DNA of 64,000 bases from contig JASGIS010000001.1 of assembly GCA_047601745.1 (NCBI GenBank), positions 5,022,001 through 5,086,000 of the forward strand, read 5' to 3'. Position 1 is the first letter of the stretch; the number at the start of each line of letters is the position of its first letter. A program made the position numbers and the translations under genes. This document shows, one piece after another, positions 1 to 8,557 of the stretch. The DNA is from JAKPAM01 sp047601745. GTDB lineage: Bacteria; Pseudomonadota; Gammaproteobacteria; Burkholderiales; Burkholderiaceae_E. The notes beneath the pieces were generated by a model. It did no database searches. It was not told the origin of the DNA and was given only the letters and a program-made list of their open reading frames with translations.

Positions 1-1
1 G

Positions 2-556
2 TTGAGCAGGAAGCTGATCGGGCGTCTCGGCCATCAGCAGGTCGACGTGATCGGCGTTTCGTGGGGAGGCAGCCTCGCGCAGCAGTTCGCGCATCAATAT
101 CCGACCGTCTGCCGAAAGCTGATCCTCGCCGCCACCGCGGCCGGCGCGACCATGGTGCCGGGCCGCCCTTCGGTGCTGTGGAAGCTCGCGACGCCGCGCC
201 GCTATTTCGACAAGCAGCACATGAAGGCGGTCGCACCGAAAATCTACGGCGGCGATCTGCGGCGGGATGCCGATCTCGTCGCCGAACACATCAGACGCGA
301 CGCGAACAACCGCGGCTACTACTACCAGCTCCTCGCGATCGCGGGTTGGACGAGCCTGCCCTGGCTGTGGACGATACGCCAGCCGACCCTGGTCCTGGCG
401 GGTAGCGATGATCCGATCGTTCCCGCGATCAACGGCCGGATACTGGCGACGCTGCTTCCGAACGCCCGACTCGAAATCGTCGACGATGGACACCTGTTCA
501 TGTTGACCCGACCGCAGCAGATGGCGGCAACGATCGAGTCCTTTCTCGCCGAATGA
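2..556 (+). CDS. phaZ: Intracellular poly(3-hydroxyalkanoate) depolymerase, alpha/beta hydrolase (5' end cut by window edge)
   Basis: The 184 visible residues match, from memory, the C-terminal two-thirds of Pseudomonas-type medium-chain-length PhaZ. Shared stretches include GVSWGGSLAQQFAH, LAATAAGATMVPG, PRRYF, YGGDLRRD, GYYYQLLA, QPTLVLAGSDDPIVP and DDGHLFMLTRP. The nucleophile elbow GVSWGG gives Ser20, Asp136/137 lies in GSDDP, and the catalytic His is His164 (visible numbering). Family members hydrolyse stored intracellular PHA to (R)-3-hydroxyalkanoic acids. The TTG at base 2 is not a convincing start, because about 90 further residues are expected upstream of the window. A CoA-transferase gene starts 58 bp downstream, which suits activation of released hydroxy acids (inference). 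A 3' fragment of a paralogue lies at 41678-41782. Confidence 0.88.
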   Translation: MSRKLIGRLGHQQVDVIGVSWGGSLAQQFAHQYPTVCRKLILAATAAGATMVPGRPSVLWKLATPRRYFDKQHMKAVAPKIYGGDLRRDADLVAEHIRRDANNRGYYYQLLAIAGWTSLPWLWTIRQPTLVLAGSDDPIVPAINGRILATLLPNARLEIVDDGHLFMLTRPQQMAATIESFLAE

Positions 557-614
557 CCCGACAATGGCTTGCCACGCAGGCCGCGATGACGCCCCCCTCC
601 ACTGGAGACGAGAC

Positions 615-2621
615 ATGAACATTTCCCAGGTCGTGCCGAGCGCGCGTTCCGGCGGTGCCAGCAAGATCGTTTCGGCGCGCGAAGCCGTGCGATTGATCCG
701 CGACGGCGATACGATCGCGATGGGCGGATTCGTCGGCATCGGTTTCCCGGAAGAGGTCGCGATCGAAATCGAGAACGCGTTCCTGGCCGGCGACGATGAA
801 CTGACCAATCTCGGCAAACCCAGCAATCTGACGCTGGTTTTCTGCGCCGGCCAGGGCGACCGCCTGACGCAGGTACGCGGACTCAACCACCTATGCCACG
901 TCGGCCTGATCAAGCGCGTGATCGGCGGACATTTCGGTGCCGTTCCGAAACTGGGCCAGCTCGCGGTATCCGGCCAGATCGAAGCCTACAACCTGCCGCA
1001 AGGCGTCATTTCGCAGTTGTACCGCGACATCGCCGCCGGCAAACCCGGACATGTATCGCGCGTGGGGCTCGGGACCTTCGTCGATCCCCGTCTCGACGGA
1101 GGCAAGATCAACGACCGGACGACCGAGGATCTCGTCGAACTGACGAGCTTCGGCGGCAAGGAATACCTGTTCTACAAGACCTTTCCGATCAACGTCGGCG
1201 TCATTCGCGGGACGACGGCCGATCCCGACGGCAACATCACGATGGAGCGCGAGGCGCTGACGCTCGATGGCCTGTCGATCGCGATGGCCGCGCACAATTC
1301 GGGCGGCCTGGTCATCGCCCAGGTCGAACGCATCGCCGACAGGGGCACCCTCAATCCGCGCCAGGTGAAGATTCCGGGGGTGCTCGTCGACTGCATCGTC
1401 GTGGCGCAGCCGGAGAACCACCACCAGACCTTCGGGCTGGCCTATAACCCCGCGTTCGCGTCGGAAGTCCGCGTCCCGCTGACCTCGATCGAGCCGATGG
1501 AGATGAGCGAGCGTAAGGTCATCGCGCGGCGTGCCGCGATGGAACTGCAGGCCAACAGCGTCGTGAACCTCGGCGTCGGCATGCCCGAGGGCGTCGCCGC
1601 CGTCGCTGCCGAAGAAAAAGCCGCGGACCTGATGACGCTGACGGCCGAGCCGGGCGTGATCGGCGGCATTCCGGCCGGCGGGCGCAATTTCGGCGCCGCC
1701 ACCAACGCGCATGCCGTCATCGATCAGCCCTATCAGTTCGACCTGTACGACGGCGGCGGTCTCGACATCGCCTTTCTCGGCCTCGCGCAGGCCGATCGCC
1801 AGGGCAACATCAACGTCTCGCGTTTCGGTCCGAAGCTGGCCGGCTCCGGCGGCTTCATCAACATCAGCCAGAACTCGAAGAAAGTGGTTTTCCTCGGCAC
1901 GTTCACGGCCGGTGCCCTCCAGATTTCGGTGATCGACGGCAAGCTGGTCATCGAACGCGACGGCAAGACGAAGAAGTTCGTCGAAGCGGTCGAGCAGCGT
2001 ACGTTCTCGGGCGTCGTCGCGGCGGACGACGGCAAGGAGGTGCTCTACATCACCGAGCGATGCGTGTTCCGGCTGACCAAGGAAGGGCTGGAGCTCACCG
2101 AGATCGCACCGGGCATCGATCTGAAACGCGACATTCTCGACCGGATGGAGTTCGAGCCGATCGTGCGCAACCCGCGCCTGATGGACGCCCGGATCTTCGG
2201 TACCGAGCCGATGGGTTTGCGCGACGACATGCTGCAGATCCCCTACGACGCGAGGTACAGCTACGACGAAGAGAACAACATCCTGTTCCTCAATTTCGCG
2301 CAGCACAGGGTGAAATCTCTCGAGTCCATCGAGCGCGGCAAGGAAAAGATCCGATCGATCGTCGAACCGCTGGGCCATAAGGTCTATGCGGTCGTCAACT
2401 ATGACGGTTTCGAGGTCGATCCGGATGTCGAAGACGTTTATCTCAGTACCATCAAGGAAATGACCGAGAAATACTATCTCGGCGTCACCCGGTTCACGAC
2501 GAGCGCGTTCATGCGTGCCAAGCTCGGCGAAAAGCTCGATGACCGGGGCGTGGCACCGCACATCTTCAAATCGGAAAAGGAAGCCAAGGCGGCGGTGCGC
2601 GAGACCTTGCCGCGTACTTGA
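615..2621 (+). CDS. Acyl-CoA:acetate/propionate CoA-transferase-like protein with C-terminal extension (copy 1)
   Basis: This 668-aa family I CoA-transferase contains both alpha-like and beta-like halves in one chain, as in propionate CoA-transferase. The alpha-like half carries GGFVGIGFPEE near residue 37. The beta-like half carries the EPGVIGG motif, whose Glu345 would be the residue that forms the glutamyl-CoA thioester. The catalytic part ends near residue 520, where ordinary propionate CoA-transferases end. About 145 further residues of an unrecognised mixed alpha/beta extension follow. The ATG at 615 has a GGAG-type RBS and matches the start of the near-identical copy at 41887, so the upstream in-frame ATG at 564 is not used. 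It lies just behind phaZ. I infer CoA activation of hydroxy or short-chain acids; the substrate is unknown. Confidence 0.88.
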   Translation: MNISQVVPSARSGGASKIVSAREAVRLIRDGDTIAMGGFVGIGFPEEVAIEIENAFLAGDDELTNLGKPSNLTLVFCAGQGDRLTQVRGLNHLCHVGLIKRVIGGHFGAVPKLGQLAVSGQIEAYNLPQGVISQLYRDIAAGKPGHVSRVGLGTFVDPRLDGGKINDRTTEDLVELTSFGGKEYLFYKTFPINVGVIRGTTADPDGNITMEREALTLDGLSIAMAAHNSGGLVIAQVERIADRGTLNPRQVKIPGVLVDCIVVAQPENHHQTFGLAYNPAFASEVRVPLTSIEPMEMSERKVIARRAAMELQANSVVNLGVGMPEGVAAVAAEEKAADLMTLTAEPGVIGGIPAGGRNFGAATNAHAVIDQPYQFDLYDGGGLDIAFLGLAQADRQGNINVSRFGPKLAGSGGFINISQNSKKVVFLGTFTAGALQISVIDGKLVIERDGKTKKFVEAVEQRTFSGVVAADDGKEVLYITERCVFRLTKEGLELTEIAPGIDLKRDILDRMEFEPIVRNPRLMDARIFGTEPMGLRDDMLQIPYDARYSYDEENNILFLNFAQHRVKSLESIERGKEKIRSIVEPLGHKVYAVVNYDGFEVDPDVEDVYLSTIKEMTEKYYLGVTRFTTSAFMRAKLGEKLDDRGVAPHIFKSEKEAKAAVRETLPRT

Positions 2622-2711
2622 TCGACGGCGCGGCGTGCCGACGTCGTGCCGGCAATCACGAGGGGCAGGCAGCCCGCGACGGTTCAGGCACGCGGACATT
2701 CTTCGTGCCCA

Positions 2712-3101
2712 TCAAGCCGTCTTGGCGAACAGCACTACGCCCGGTAGGCCCTCGAAGTGCGCGTCGCAGGTAAGCAGTTCGACGCTCTGGCGTCGAGCCG
2801 TTGCGTAGACGATCGCATCAGCGGTAGCCAGCTTGTGTTTGCGGTGCAAATCCGCTGCCAGCAAGGCGATAGGCGTGTCCAGAGGCACGACGACGCACTT
2901 CTGCGTATAGGCGATCATCTGGTCCGCCTGATCTTCGCCGAGTTCGCGAACCAGCCACTTGGACAATTCCAACTGCACGATGGTGGGGACGATGCACCAT
3001 GGTTTGTCCGGGAACTGATTGCCCAGCTTCCGGCCCAACGCACTGCCGATCAGCCATTCGATCCAGGCCGAGGTATCGACCAGACGCGACGGCACCGCCA
3101 T
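2712..3101 (-). CDS. PIN-domain toxin, VapC family
   Basis: This 129-aa protein is a single PIN domain, the fold of VapC Mg2+-dependent endoribonucleases. The acidic residues expected in the active site are present: Asp9 in LVDTSAW, Glu45 in VQLELSK, Asp95 in TADAIVYA and Asp113 in LTCDAHF. Its start codon overlaps the stop codon of the upstream AbrB-type antitoxin gene (TGATG arrangement), so the two are translationally coupled and form one toxin-antitoxin operon. The length is normal for the family and nothing appears broken. The cellular RNA target cannot be read from the sequence. Confidence 0.88.
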   Translation of the reverse strand: MAVPSRLVDTSAWIEWLIGSALGRKLGNQFPDKPWCIVPTIVQLELSKWLVRELGEDQADQMIAYTQKCVVVPLDTPIALLAADLHRKHKLATADAIVYATARRQSVELLTCDAHFEGLPGVVLFAKTA

Positions 3102-3313
3102 CAGTAGCGGTCGCTGCGGTCGCGGTAGCCGTCGGCGCGAGCGCCGACGGCCATGCCGGCCAGATCTTCCAGCTCAGGTACCGGCATCACCAATACGCCC
3201 TTGCCCTTGGGGATGAACACGAATTCCTGCCCGGCCTTCCAGCGCTGTTCCTCCCGGACGGCCTTGGGAATGGAGATCTGAAACTTGCTGGACAAAGTGG
3301 CGGTAGCGGCCAT
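3101..3313 (-). CDS. AbrB/MazE-type antitoxin
   Basis: This 70-aa protein has an N-terminal SpoVT-AbrB swapped-hairpin DNA-binding domain, recognisable by the pattern SSKFQISIPKAVRE followed by WKAGQEFVFIPKGKGVLVMP. The C-terminal 20-25 residues are polar and would be the toxin-binding tail. It is the first gene of a two-gene operon with the PIN toxin at 2712-3101 and overlaps it by one base. An AAAAGG sequence 6-8 bases upstream of the ATG serves as RBS. Such antitoxins usually repress their own promoter. An AT-rich stretch with TATATT at 3350-3355 (minus strand) may be the -10 element. Confidence 0.87.
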   Translation of the reverse strand: MAATATLSSKFQISIPKAVREEQRWKAGQEFVFIPKGKGVLVMPVPELEDLAGMAVGARADGYRDRSDRY

Positions 3314-3385
3314 TTCGTACCTTTTCCGTATCGATGCCGATTCAGTAAGAATATAGGTGTTCGCCCCGAGGCGCCAGTCCCTCCC

Positions 3386-3829
3386 TCATTGGCCGAATGC
3401 CCGAAAGACCGCATTGGCGCGTGCGCAGACCACATCGTCCGCATAGATCAGCGCGCTGGCGAAGCCCGTCGAACCGCCGATCTTGATGACGCTGGGCCGC
3501 ACCTCGAGCCACTGACCCTGGCGCGCGGCCGAAACGAAATCGACCGACAGGCTGACGGTCACCAGCGAACCCGGGCCGCTGCCCCGCACCACACCGCATG
3601 ACAGGCCCATCGCATTGTCGGCCAGCGCGGTGATCAATCCGCCGTGCACGAAACCGCGGCTATTGGCGTGTGCGGCACCGGCGCGCAGGCCGATGTAGAC
3701 GGCATCGGACAGGCGCCGCGAATAGAGCGGCTCCCACGGATCGGTCAGGCCGCTGGAACGGTAGTGGCGCGCGAAGCCTTCCGGAATGTCCGCAGGCGAC
3801 TCGGTGGAATGGTCGGATATGGCATTCAT
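3386..3829 (-). CDS. PaaI-family hotdog thioesterase
   Basis: This 147-aa protein has a single hotdog fold of the PaaI/4-hydroxybenzoyl-CoA thioesterase type. The diagnostic segment GFVHGGLITALADNAMG contains the HGG turn and the acidic residue on the central helix, followed by the strand VTVSLSVDFVSAA. These enzymes hydrolyse acyl-CoA thioesters in the cytoplasm; the acyl group is not predictable here. It lies alone between the toxin-antitoxin pair and a tiny lipoprotein gene on the same strand. Its closeness to the CoA-transferase and PHA genes suggests a general acyl-CoA context, but that is inference. Confidence 0.85.
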   Translation of the reverse strand: MNAISDHSTESPADIPEGFARHYRSSGLTDPWEPLYSRRLSDAVYIGLRAGAAHANSRGFVHGGLITALADNAMGLSCGVVRGSGPGSLVTVSLSVDFVSAARQGQWLEVRPSVIKIGGSTGFASALIYADDVVCARANAVFRAFGQ

Positions 3830-3923
3830 GTAGACCAGTCTATATATTCATTTGCTTGGCTGCAAGGCGAGATCGCGCAATGCGGTACCGGCGTCACGCA
3901 CTCGGGCCGAATGCCGGCCACAC

Positions 3924-4037
3924 CTACTTCGGCATGTTCTGCATCAGCCCCGGAACGATCTTCATCGTTGTCTTGCAAGCCGTCAGCGCGAGCGTGAAGA
4001 CGAGCGGAATCACCTTGCCGGACCATCGTGTCAGCAT
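3924..4037 (-). CDS. Small putative lipoprotein (37 aa)
   Basis: This short reading frame starts at an ATG preceded by a good GGAGG RBS eight bases upstream. It encodes a basic N-terminus (MLTRWSGK), a hydrophobic stretch and a lipobox LALTAC with the lipidated Cys at about residue 21. The mature peptide would be only about 17 residues. The layout resembles entericidin-type small lipoproteins, although the mature part has no clear family match. A longer in-frame extension up to 4262 has no signal-like features and is probably not used. The call rests on the RBS and the signal sequence only. Confidence 0.5.
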   Translation of the reverse strand: MLTRWSGKVIPLVFTLALTACKTTMKIVPGLMQNMPK

Positions 4038-4284
4038 ATGCCGAACCTCCGTGCGTATTCGATGTTCAGCGCTCGGTACGATAAGGTTCGTCGAGGGCGA
4101 TGTCGTCGCGCACGGCATTGCTCCACAACCCGCCGGGCAGATGAGCGGGCCACGCGCGGGGCGCGTATCCAGCGCGCAGCGGCGAGCCATCGAGGCCATC
4201 ATACGGTGTGGACCGTGACTGGCGGCTCGATCCTCGGTAAATTGCATCGACCCGTTGAACATATCAGCGCAACGGAACGCCAGG

Positions 4285-5043
4285 ATGCCGACCCAGCTCG
4301 CCCTCGTCCTCTTCGATCACACGCCGGTCATCGGCACCGCCGCGCTGCTGGACGGGCTGGCCTCGCATTGGCCCGGACTCGCGCAGCCGTCCGAGCTGAA
4401 GGACGAGCACGGCTCGATGACCTTCATGATGGACGAGATCATCGCCGGCATCGGCCTGATCCGGGCGCCGGTGCCATGGGGGGATCTCGAGGCGCCGTGC
4501 CGGGACAGCAAGCTCTGGTTCGGCGCGACCGAGGCGCTGCGCGGGCACAGCGAGCACGCGATCGTCTCGGTGCTCGGCGAAGCGTCGCCGATCGCGCTGG
4601 CGACCGCGCTGACCCGGGTGACCGCGGCCCTGCTGCTGGCCTGTCGCCAGGCCGTCGGCATCTACTGGAACGCGGCGAGGATGGTGGTCCGGCCCGATCT
4701 GTTCCGGCGAGTCGCGATCGAGGTGCTGAACGACAAACCGCCGGTGATGATCTGGATCGATTTCCAGGTGGGCTGGCGCGAGTACCGGGTCAATAGCGCC
4801 GGATACACGCGCGGCCTGGCGCAGTTCGGGCTGAACGACTTCGAGACGCTCGATGCGCCGGAGAAACCGTCGCAGTTGCGCGCCCGCCTGGAGGCGCTGG
4901 CGGCCTATCAGTTGAAGACCGGTGGGGCCGTTCGCGATCGGGATTCGATCGGGCAGGACTCGCGCGAGCGGATCCAGGTGGTCCGGGGGCCGTCGACCTT
5001 CGGAGTCGACGGGCCGGTGATGCGGCTGGTCTACCAACGGTAG
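4285..5043 (+). CDS. DUF4261-family protein
   Basis: This 252-aa soluble protein matches the DUF4261 pattern as I recall it: an N-terminal half ending in a conserved helix (LLLACRQAVGIYWNAARMVV), then DKPPVMIWIDFQVGWRE and a Y/G-rich turn leading to GLAQFGLNDFE. No enzymatic motif or signal peptide is visible. The family's function is not established; members occur as stand-alone cytoplasmic proteins. The ATG at 4285 is preferred because conserved sequence begins there. A TTG at 4255 would add ten residues. It is not obviously in an operon with either neighbour. Confidence 0.7.
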   Translation: MPTQLALVLFDHTPVIGTAALLDGLASHWPGLAQPSELKDEHGSMTFMMDEIIAGIGLIRAPVPWGDLEAPCRDSKLWFGATEALRGHSEHAIVSVLGEASPIALATALTRVTAALLLACRQAVGIYWNAARMVVRPDLFRRVAIEVLNDKPPVMIWIDFQVGWREYRVNSAGYTRGLAQFGLNDFETLDAPEKPSQLRARLEALAAYQLKTGGAVRDRDSIGQDSRERIQVVRGPSTFGVDGPVMRLVYQR

Positions 5044-5363
5044 TCCGGCACGAGTTCAACGAGCTGACGGTACCCGACCTGCCCCATGCGCCGCATCGGC
5101 TGGCCCACCGGCGCATGCAGGTCGGTGCGGCGCTTCGAATCGCATTCCGGCATGCCGTCTTCACGATTCTTCCCGGAATTCGCCCATTCGCGGTGTTGAT
5201 GCGAGCGCCGTCGCGCATTACGATCCACGAAAGCTGGCCCTTTGAGGAAGGGCCGATCCATTGCCCTGTCCGATGCACGCTCCGTTTCGGCGAATCAATC
5301 GACGCCTCCTCGGAAACGGGCTGCTTCGCGTGAGATCCGATCGTCCCGAGGTGTCCCTTCCAG
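5044..5363. other. Intergenic stretch without a supported gene
   Basis: These 320 bases separate the DUF4261 gene from the histidine-kinase operon. A 76-codon minus-strand reading frame (5031-5261) overlaps the end of the DUF4261 gene and has a protein-like C-terminus (GYRQLVELVPDYRW). It has no RBS and no family I recognise, so it may be a gene remnant. No promoter, terminator or RNA structure was convincing. Confidence 0.4.
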
Positions 5364-8102
5364 ATGAACGCCATCGTCGACCGGATCGAAGAGACCTTTG
5401 CAGCCATTCCGTTGCCGCTGCTAGAAGTCTGGGGCCGCCTCGGCTATTGGCTGGGATTGGTGCTGATGCTCCTGGCCTTCGGCAAGTTCACGCTGCGGCC
5501 CGGCGGGCACTGGGGATTGGGCCGGGAACGCCAGGCCTGGAACGTGCGGGCTTTCTCGACCATTCCGCTGACCTTCATCCTGATCATCGCCAGCGGCTAT
5601 CTCGGCTCGTTCCTCGTGCTGGTGCCGGGTGCGCAGACCCTCGAATCCTTGAAGGACCTGGTCGTCTTCCTGTGCATCGTGCTGTTCGGCTATCCGGCGC
5701 TGATCACGGTCCCGTTCGCCTATGGTCTTTCCGACCTGATCGAGGGCGTGCCGCCGGAATTCCTGCTCGACTGGCTGCCCGGTTATTTCATCAATCCGGC
5801 ATGCTTCTGGATCGCCTACCAGCTTTTCGGAAAGGACCCGGATTTCCGGCGCGCGCGGACCTGGCGCGCCTATCTGGGCTTCGTGCTGATCTTCCTGGCG
5901 ATCGAGCCGGCGCTGTGGGGTTACCTGTGCGCAAAGCAGTTCACGCCGGCGATCTCGTATCGGACCGTGACCCCGGCTCTCGTCTTCACGACCGGAATCA
6001 CCTGGCTGATCGCGCCGCTGGCGATGCTGGGCGCGCTGCCGGCGACCCGAAAACTCGGTTGTTTCTGGGCGGACATCGCCGGCCACGTCAAAGAGCGTCC
6101 GCTGGGCCGGAAGGACTGGGTCTGGGAATCGGGCCGCGCCGCCGGCGACCGCACGACGGCCGAGCAATCCGGCGTCCCGATCCGCATGGTCATCCTCACG
6201 CCCTTCATCGCGCTCGTCCTGGTGATGATCGGCGCGACCGCTTATGTCACGCTGCGCAGCGCCGCGTCCGATTCCGATCGGCTCGCGACCTGGCTGCATC
6301 AAGAGATCGCCGAGAACATCAACCTGCTGCTCGACGAGCACCTGTCGCAGTCGGAGACGACCGCCGATACCGTCCGCATCAGCCGCCTGCTTAGCAGCCT
6401 GCCGATCTCCGCGCACGGCCGCGCCGTCATCATCGATGGCGCGCGGCGAACCATCGCTTCGTCCGCGCCGGCCGACGACGCGGTGGTCGCCGCGGCGCTC
6501 GACCATCTCGAAACGGCCGCGTCCGAAGGGCTGGATACGCGTTCGCGCGACCGGCAGCTCCGCTTCACCGTGATCAGCGCCAAACCCTTGTCGCAGGAAA
6601 CCTGGCTGGCTCACGCCACCGCATATCAGGACCGCAGCGGCGGATACGCCGACTGGACCCTGATCACGGCGATACCGGAGTCGCACTACCTGAGCGGCAT
6701 TCGCGAAGGTAACAGCCGCTCGGCGATGATCTTCGCGCTGGCCTTGCTGCTGTCGCTCGCGGTGGCGGCGGTCCTGGCCTGGCTGGTGACCGCGCCGATC
6801 CGGCGCATCTCGAACGCCACCCGCGTACTGGCCGCGGGCGAACTCGCCCAGCGCCTGCCCGGCAGCTCGCTCGAAGAACTGAACGTGCTCGCGCGCTCGT
6901 TCAACGACATGGCGGAACGGCTGAAGAACAACTTCGATGCGCTTTCCACCGAAGTGGCGATGCGCAAACACGCCGAGGCCACGCTGCGCGACAGCCTGGC
7001 CCGCTTCGATGCGGCGGCCCGCGCGACCGGCGACGTGATCTGGGACTGGGATTTCGCGACGAACGCGATCTGGTGGAACGAGAAATACCAGGCGCTGTTC
7101 GGCTACGACACCGACGAGATCGGCCCGACCGTCGGCGAATCCTGGAGCGGCCGCCTGCATCCCGATGACCACGATCGCGTGCTGGCGGGCGTGCGCGCCG
7201 CCATCGACGGCGTCGACGAAATCTGGACCGCCGAGTACCGCTTCCTTCGCAAGAACGGCAGCTACGCCGACGTGCTCGACCGCGGCTACGTGCTGCGCGA
7301 CGCCGACGGGCACGGCGTGCGGATGGTCGGCGCCATCCAGGACATCACCGGCCGCAAGCGGGCGCAAGCCCGGCTGCTCGCGTTCAACGCCGAACTCGAG
7401 CAGCGCGTCGCCCAGCGTACGCAGGAACTGCAGGCGCTGAACCACGAGCTGGAGACCTTCTGCTACTCGGTCTCGCACGATCTGCGCGCGCCATTGCGAG
7501 GCATCGCCGGATTCACCGAGATACTGGCCAAAAACCACACGTCGGCGCTCGACGAGACGGCCCGCGGTTATCTGGGCCGCGTGCTCGCCGCCACCCACCG
7601 GATGGGAGAACTGATCGACGACCTCCTCAAGCTGTCCCGCGTCTCCCGCGACCAGATGCACCGGGAGACGGTCGACCTCAGCGCCATCGCCCGCGACATC
7701 CTGACCGATCTGCGCAACACCGCGCCGGAGCGCCAGGTGGCCGTGCACGTCGAAGACGGCCTGAGCGCCGAAGGCGACGCCCGCCTGCTGCGCGTCCTGC
7801 TGGAAAACCTGCTGGACAATGCCTGGAAGTTCACCTCGAAGACGCCCGCCGCCCGGATCAGCTTCACGGCCGGCAGCGAATCGGGCCACCGCGTGTTCGC
7901 CGTCAGCGACAACGGCGTCGGCTTCGACATGCGCTATGCGAACAAGCTGTTCGCCCCGTTCCAGCGGCTGCATCGCGTCACCGAGTTTCCCGGCACGGGC
8001 ATCGGCCTGGCCACCGTCCAGCGCATCGTCGGCCGTCACGGCGGACGGATCTGGGCCGAGGCCGAGCCCGACCGGGGCGCGACCTTCCGCTTCATCCTGT
8101 GA
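5364..8102 (+). CDS. Membrane sensor histidine kinase (multi-TM N-terminus, HAMP, PAS)
   Basis: This 912-aa kinase starts with a polytopic region of about six membrane segments in residues 20-240. A further TM follows near 275-297, then an exported sensor domain of about 155 residues. A TM near 455-477 leads into a HAMP domain (to about 530). A PAS domain spans about 545-670 (WDWDFATNAIWW) and is followed by a coiled linker. The HisKA box is YSVSHDLRAPLRG with phospho-acceptor His705. The ATPase has its N box (LLENLLDNAWKF), G1 (DNGVGFDM) and G2 (GTGIGLATV). It is the first gene of a three-gene operon with a response regulator and a c-di-GMP protein. The N-terminal membrane module resembles no named sensor I can identify; the ligand is unknown. 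Confidence 0.88.
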   Translation: MNAIVDRIEETFAAIPLPLLEVWGRLGYWLGLVLMLLAFGKFTLRPGGHWGLGRERQAWNVRAFSTIPLTFILIIASGYLGSFLVLVPGAQTLESLKDLVVFLCIVLFGYPALITVPFAYGLSDLIEGVPPEFLLDWLPGYFINPACFWIAYQLFGKDPDFRRARTWRAYLGFVLIFLAIEPALWGYLCAKQFTPAISYRTVTPALVFTTGITWLIAPLAMLGALPATRKLGCFWADIAGHVKERPLGRKDWVWESGRAAGDRTTAEQSGVPIRMVILTPFIALVLVMIGATAYVTLRSAASDSDRLATWLHQEIAENINLLLDEHLSQSETTADTVRISRLLSSLPISAHGRAVIIDGARRTIASSAPADDAVVAAALDHLETAASEGLDTRSRDRQLRFTVISAKPLSQETWLAHATAYQDRSGGYADWTLITAIPESHYLSGIREGNSRSAMIFALALLLSLAVAAVLAWLVTAPIRRISNATRVLAAGELAQRLPGSSLEELNVLARSFNDMAERLKNNFDALSTEVAMRKHAEATLRDSLARFDAAARATGDVIWDWDFATNAIWWNEKYQALFGYDTDEIGPTVGESWSGRLHPDDHDRVLAGVRAAIDGVDEIWTAEYRFLRKNGSYADVLDRGYVLRDADGHGVRMVGAIQDITGRKRAQARLLAFNAELEQRVAQRTQELQALNHELETFCYSVSHDLRAPLRGIAGFTEILAKNHTSALDETARGYLGRVLAATHRMGELIDDLLKLSRVSRDQMHRETVDLSAIARDILTDLRNTAPERQVAVHVEDGLSAEGDARLLRVLLENLLDNAWKFTSKTPAARISFTAGSESGHRVFAVSDNGVGFDMRYANKLFAPFQRLHRVTEFPGTGIGLATVQRIVGRHGGRIWAEAEPDRGATFRFIL

Positions 8103-8116
8103 GAGGCCTGCATGCC

Positions 8117-8557
8117 ATGAACGACAAGACGATCCTGCTCGTCGAGGACAACCCGGACGATGAAGAACTGACGGTGCTCGCGTTCGAGCAGAACCACATC
8201 TCCAATACGATCACCGTGGCGCACGACGGCGCCGAAGCGCTGGACCTGCTGCTGGGCCCGGACCGCCAGGGCGGCAGCATCCGTCCGGCCGTCATCCTGC
8301 TCGACCTGAAGCTGCCCAAGATCGACGGGCTGGAGGTGCTGCGCTGCATCCGCGCCGACGAGCGCACGAAGCTGCTGCCGGTCGTGATCCTTACCTCGTC
8401 GCGCGAGGATCAGGACCTCGTCGCCAGCTACAGCCTCGGCGCCAACAGCTACGTGCGCAAGCCGGTCAACTTCGCCGAGTTCCTCGATGCCGTCCGCCAG
8501 CTCGGTCTCTACTGGCTGCTGCTGAACGAAACCCCCGCGAGAAAACCGGCACCATGA
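8117..8557 (+). CDS. Single-domain response regulator (Rcp1-like)
   Basis: This 146-aa protein is one receiver domain with no output domain. The acidic pocket is VEDNPDDEE (Glu10/Asp11), phospho-acceptor Asp63 lies in LLDLKLPK, the switch Thr is in ILTSS, and the conserved Lys is in VRKPVNF. The extra residues before the alpha5 region are typical of Rcp1-type regulators that pair with PAS/phytochrome-like kinases. The chosen ATG has GAGAGG upstream and lies just behind the kinase stop codon. The next gene overlaps by four bases (ATGA). It probably relays phosphate between the kinase and a partner, perhaps the downstream receiver (inference). Confidence 0.88.
   Translation: MNDKTILLVEDNPDDEELTVLAFEQNHISNTITVAHDGAEALDLLLGPDRQGGSIRPAVILLDLKLPKIDGLEVLRCIRADERTKLLPVVILTSSREDQDLVASYSLGANSYVRKPVNFAEFLDAVRQLGLYWLLLNETPARKPAP

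Noticed and set aside
891..2699. Long minus-strand reading frame opposite the first CoA-transferase gene
   Set aside because: It is the high-GC antisense shadow of a well-supported gene. Its translation is rich in Arg/Asp/His without any domain.
5031..5261. 76-codon minus-strand frame overlapping the DUF4261 gene end
   Set aside because: The protein-like C-terminus is suggestive, but there is no RBS or family match and it overlaps a real gene; kept only as a note in the gap entry.
5421..8039. 872-codon minus-strand frame opposite the histidine kinase
   Set aside because: It has no recognisable domain and biased composition. The plus strand has full kinase motifs.
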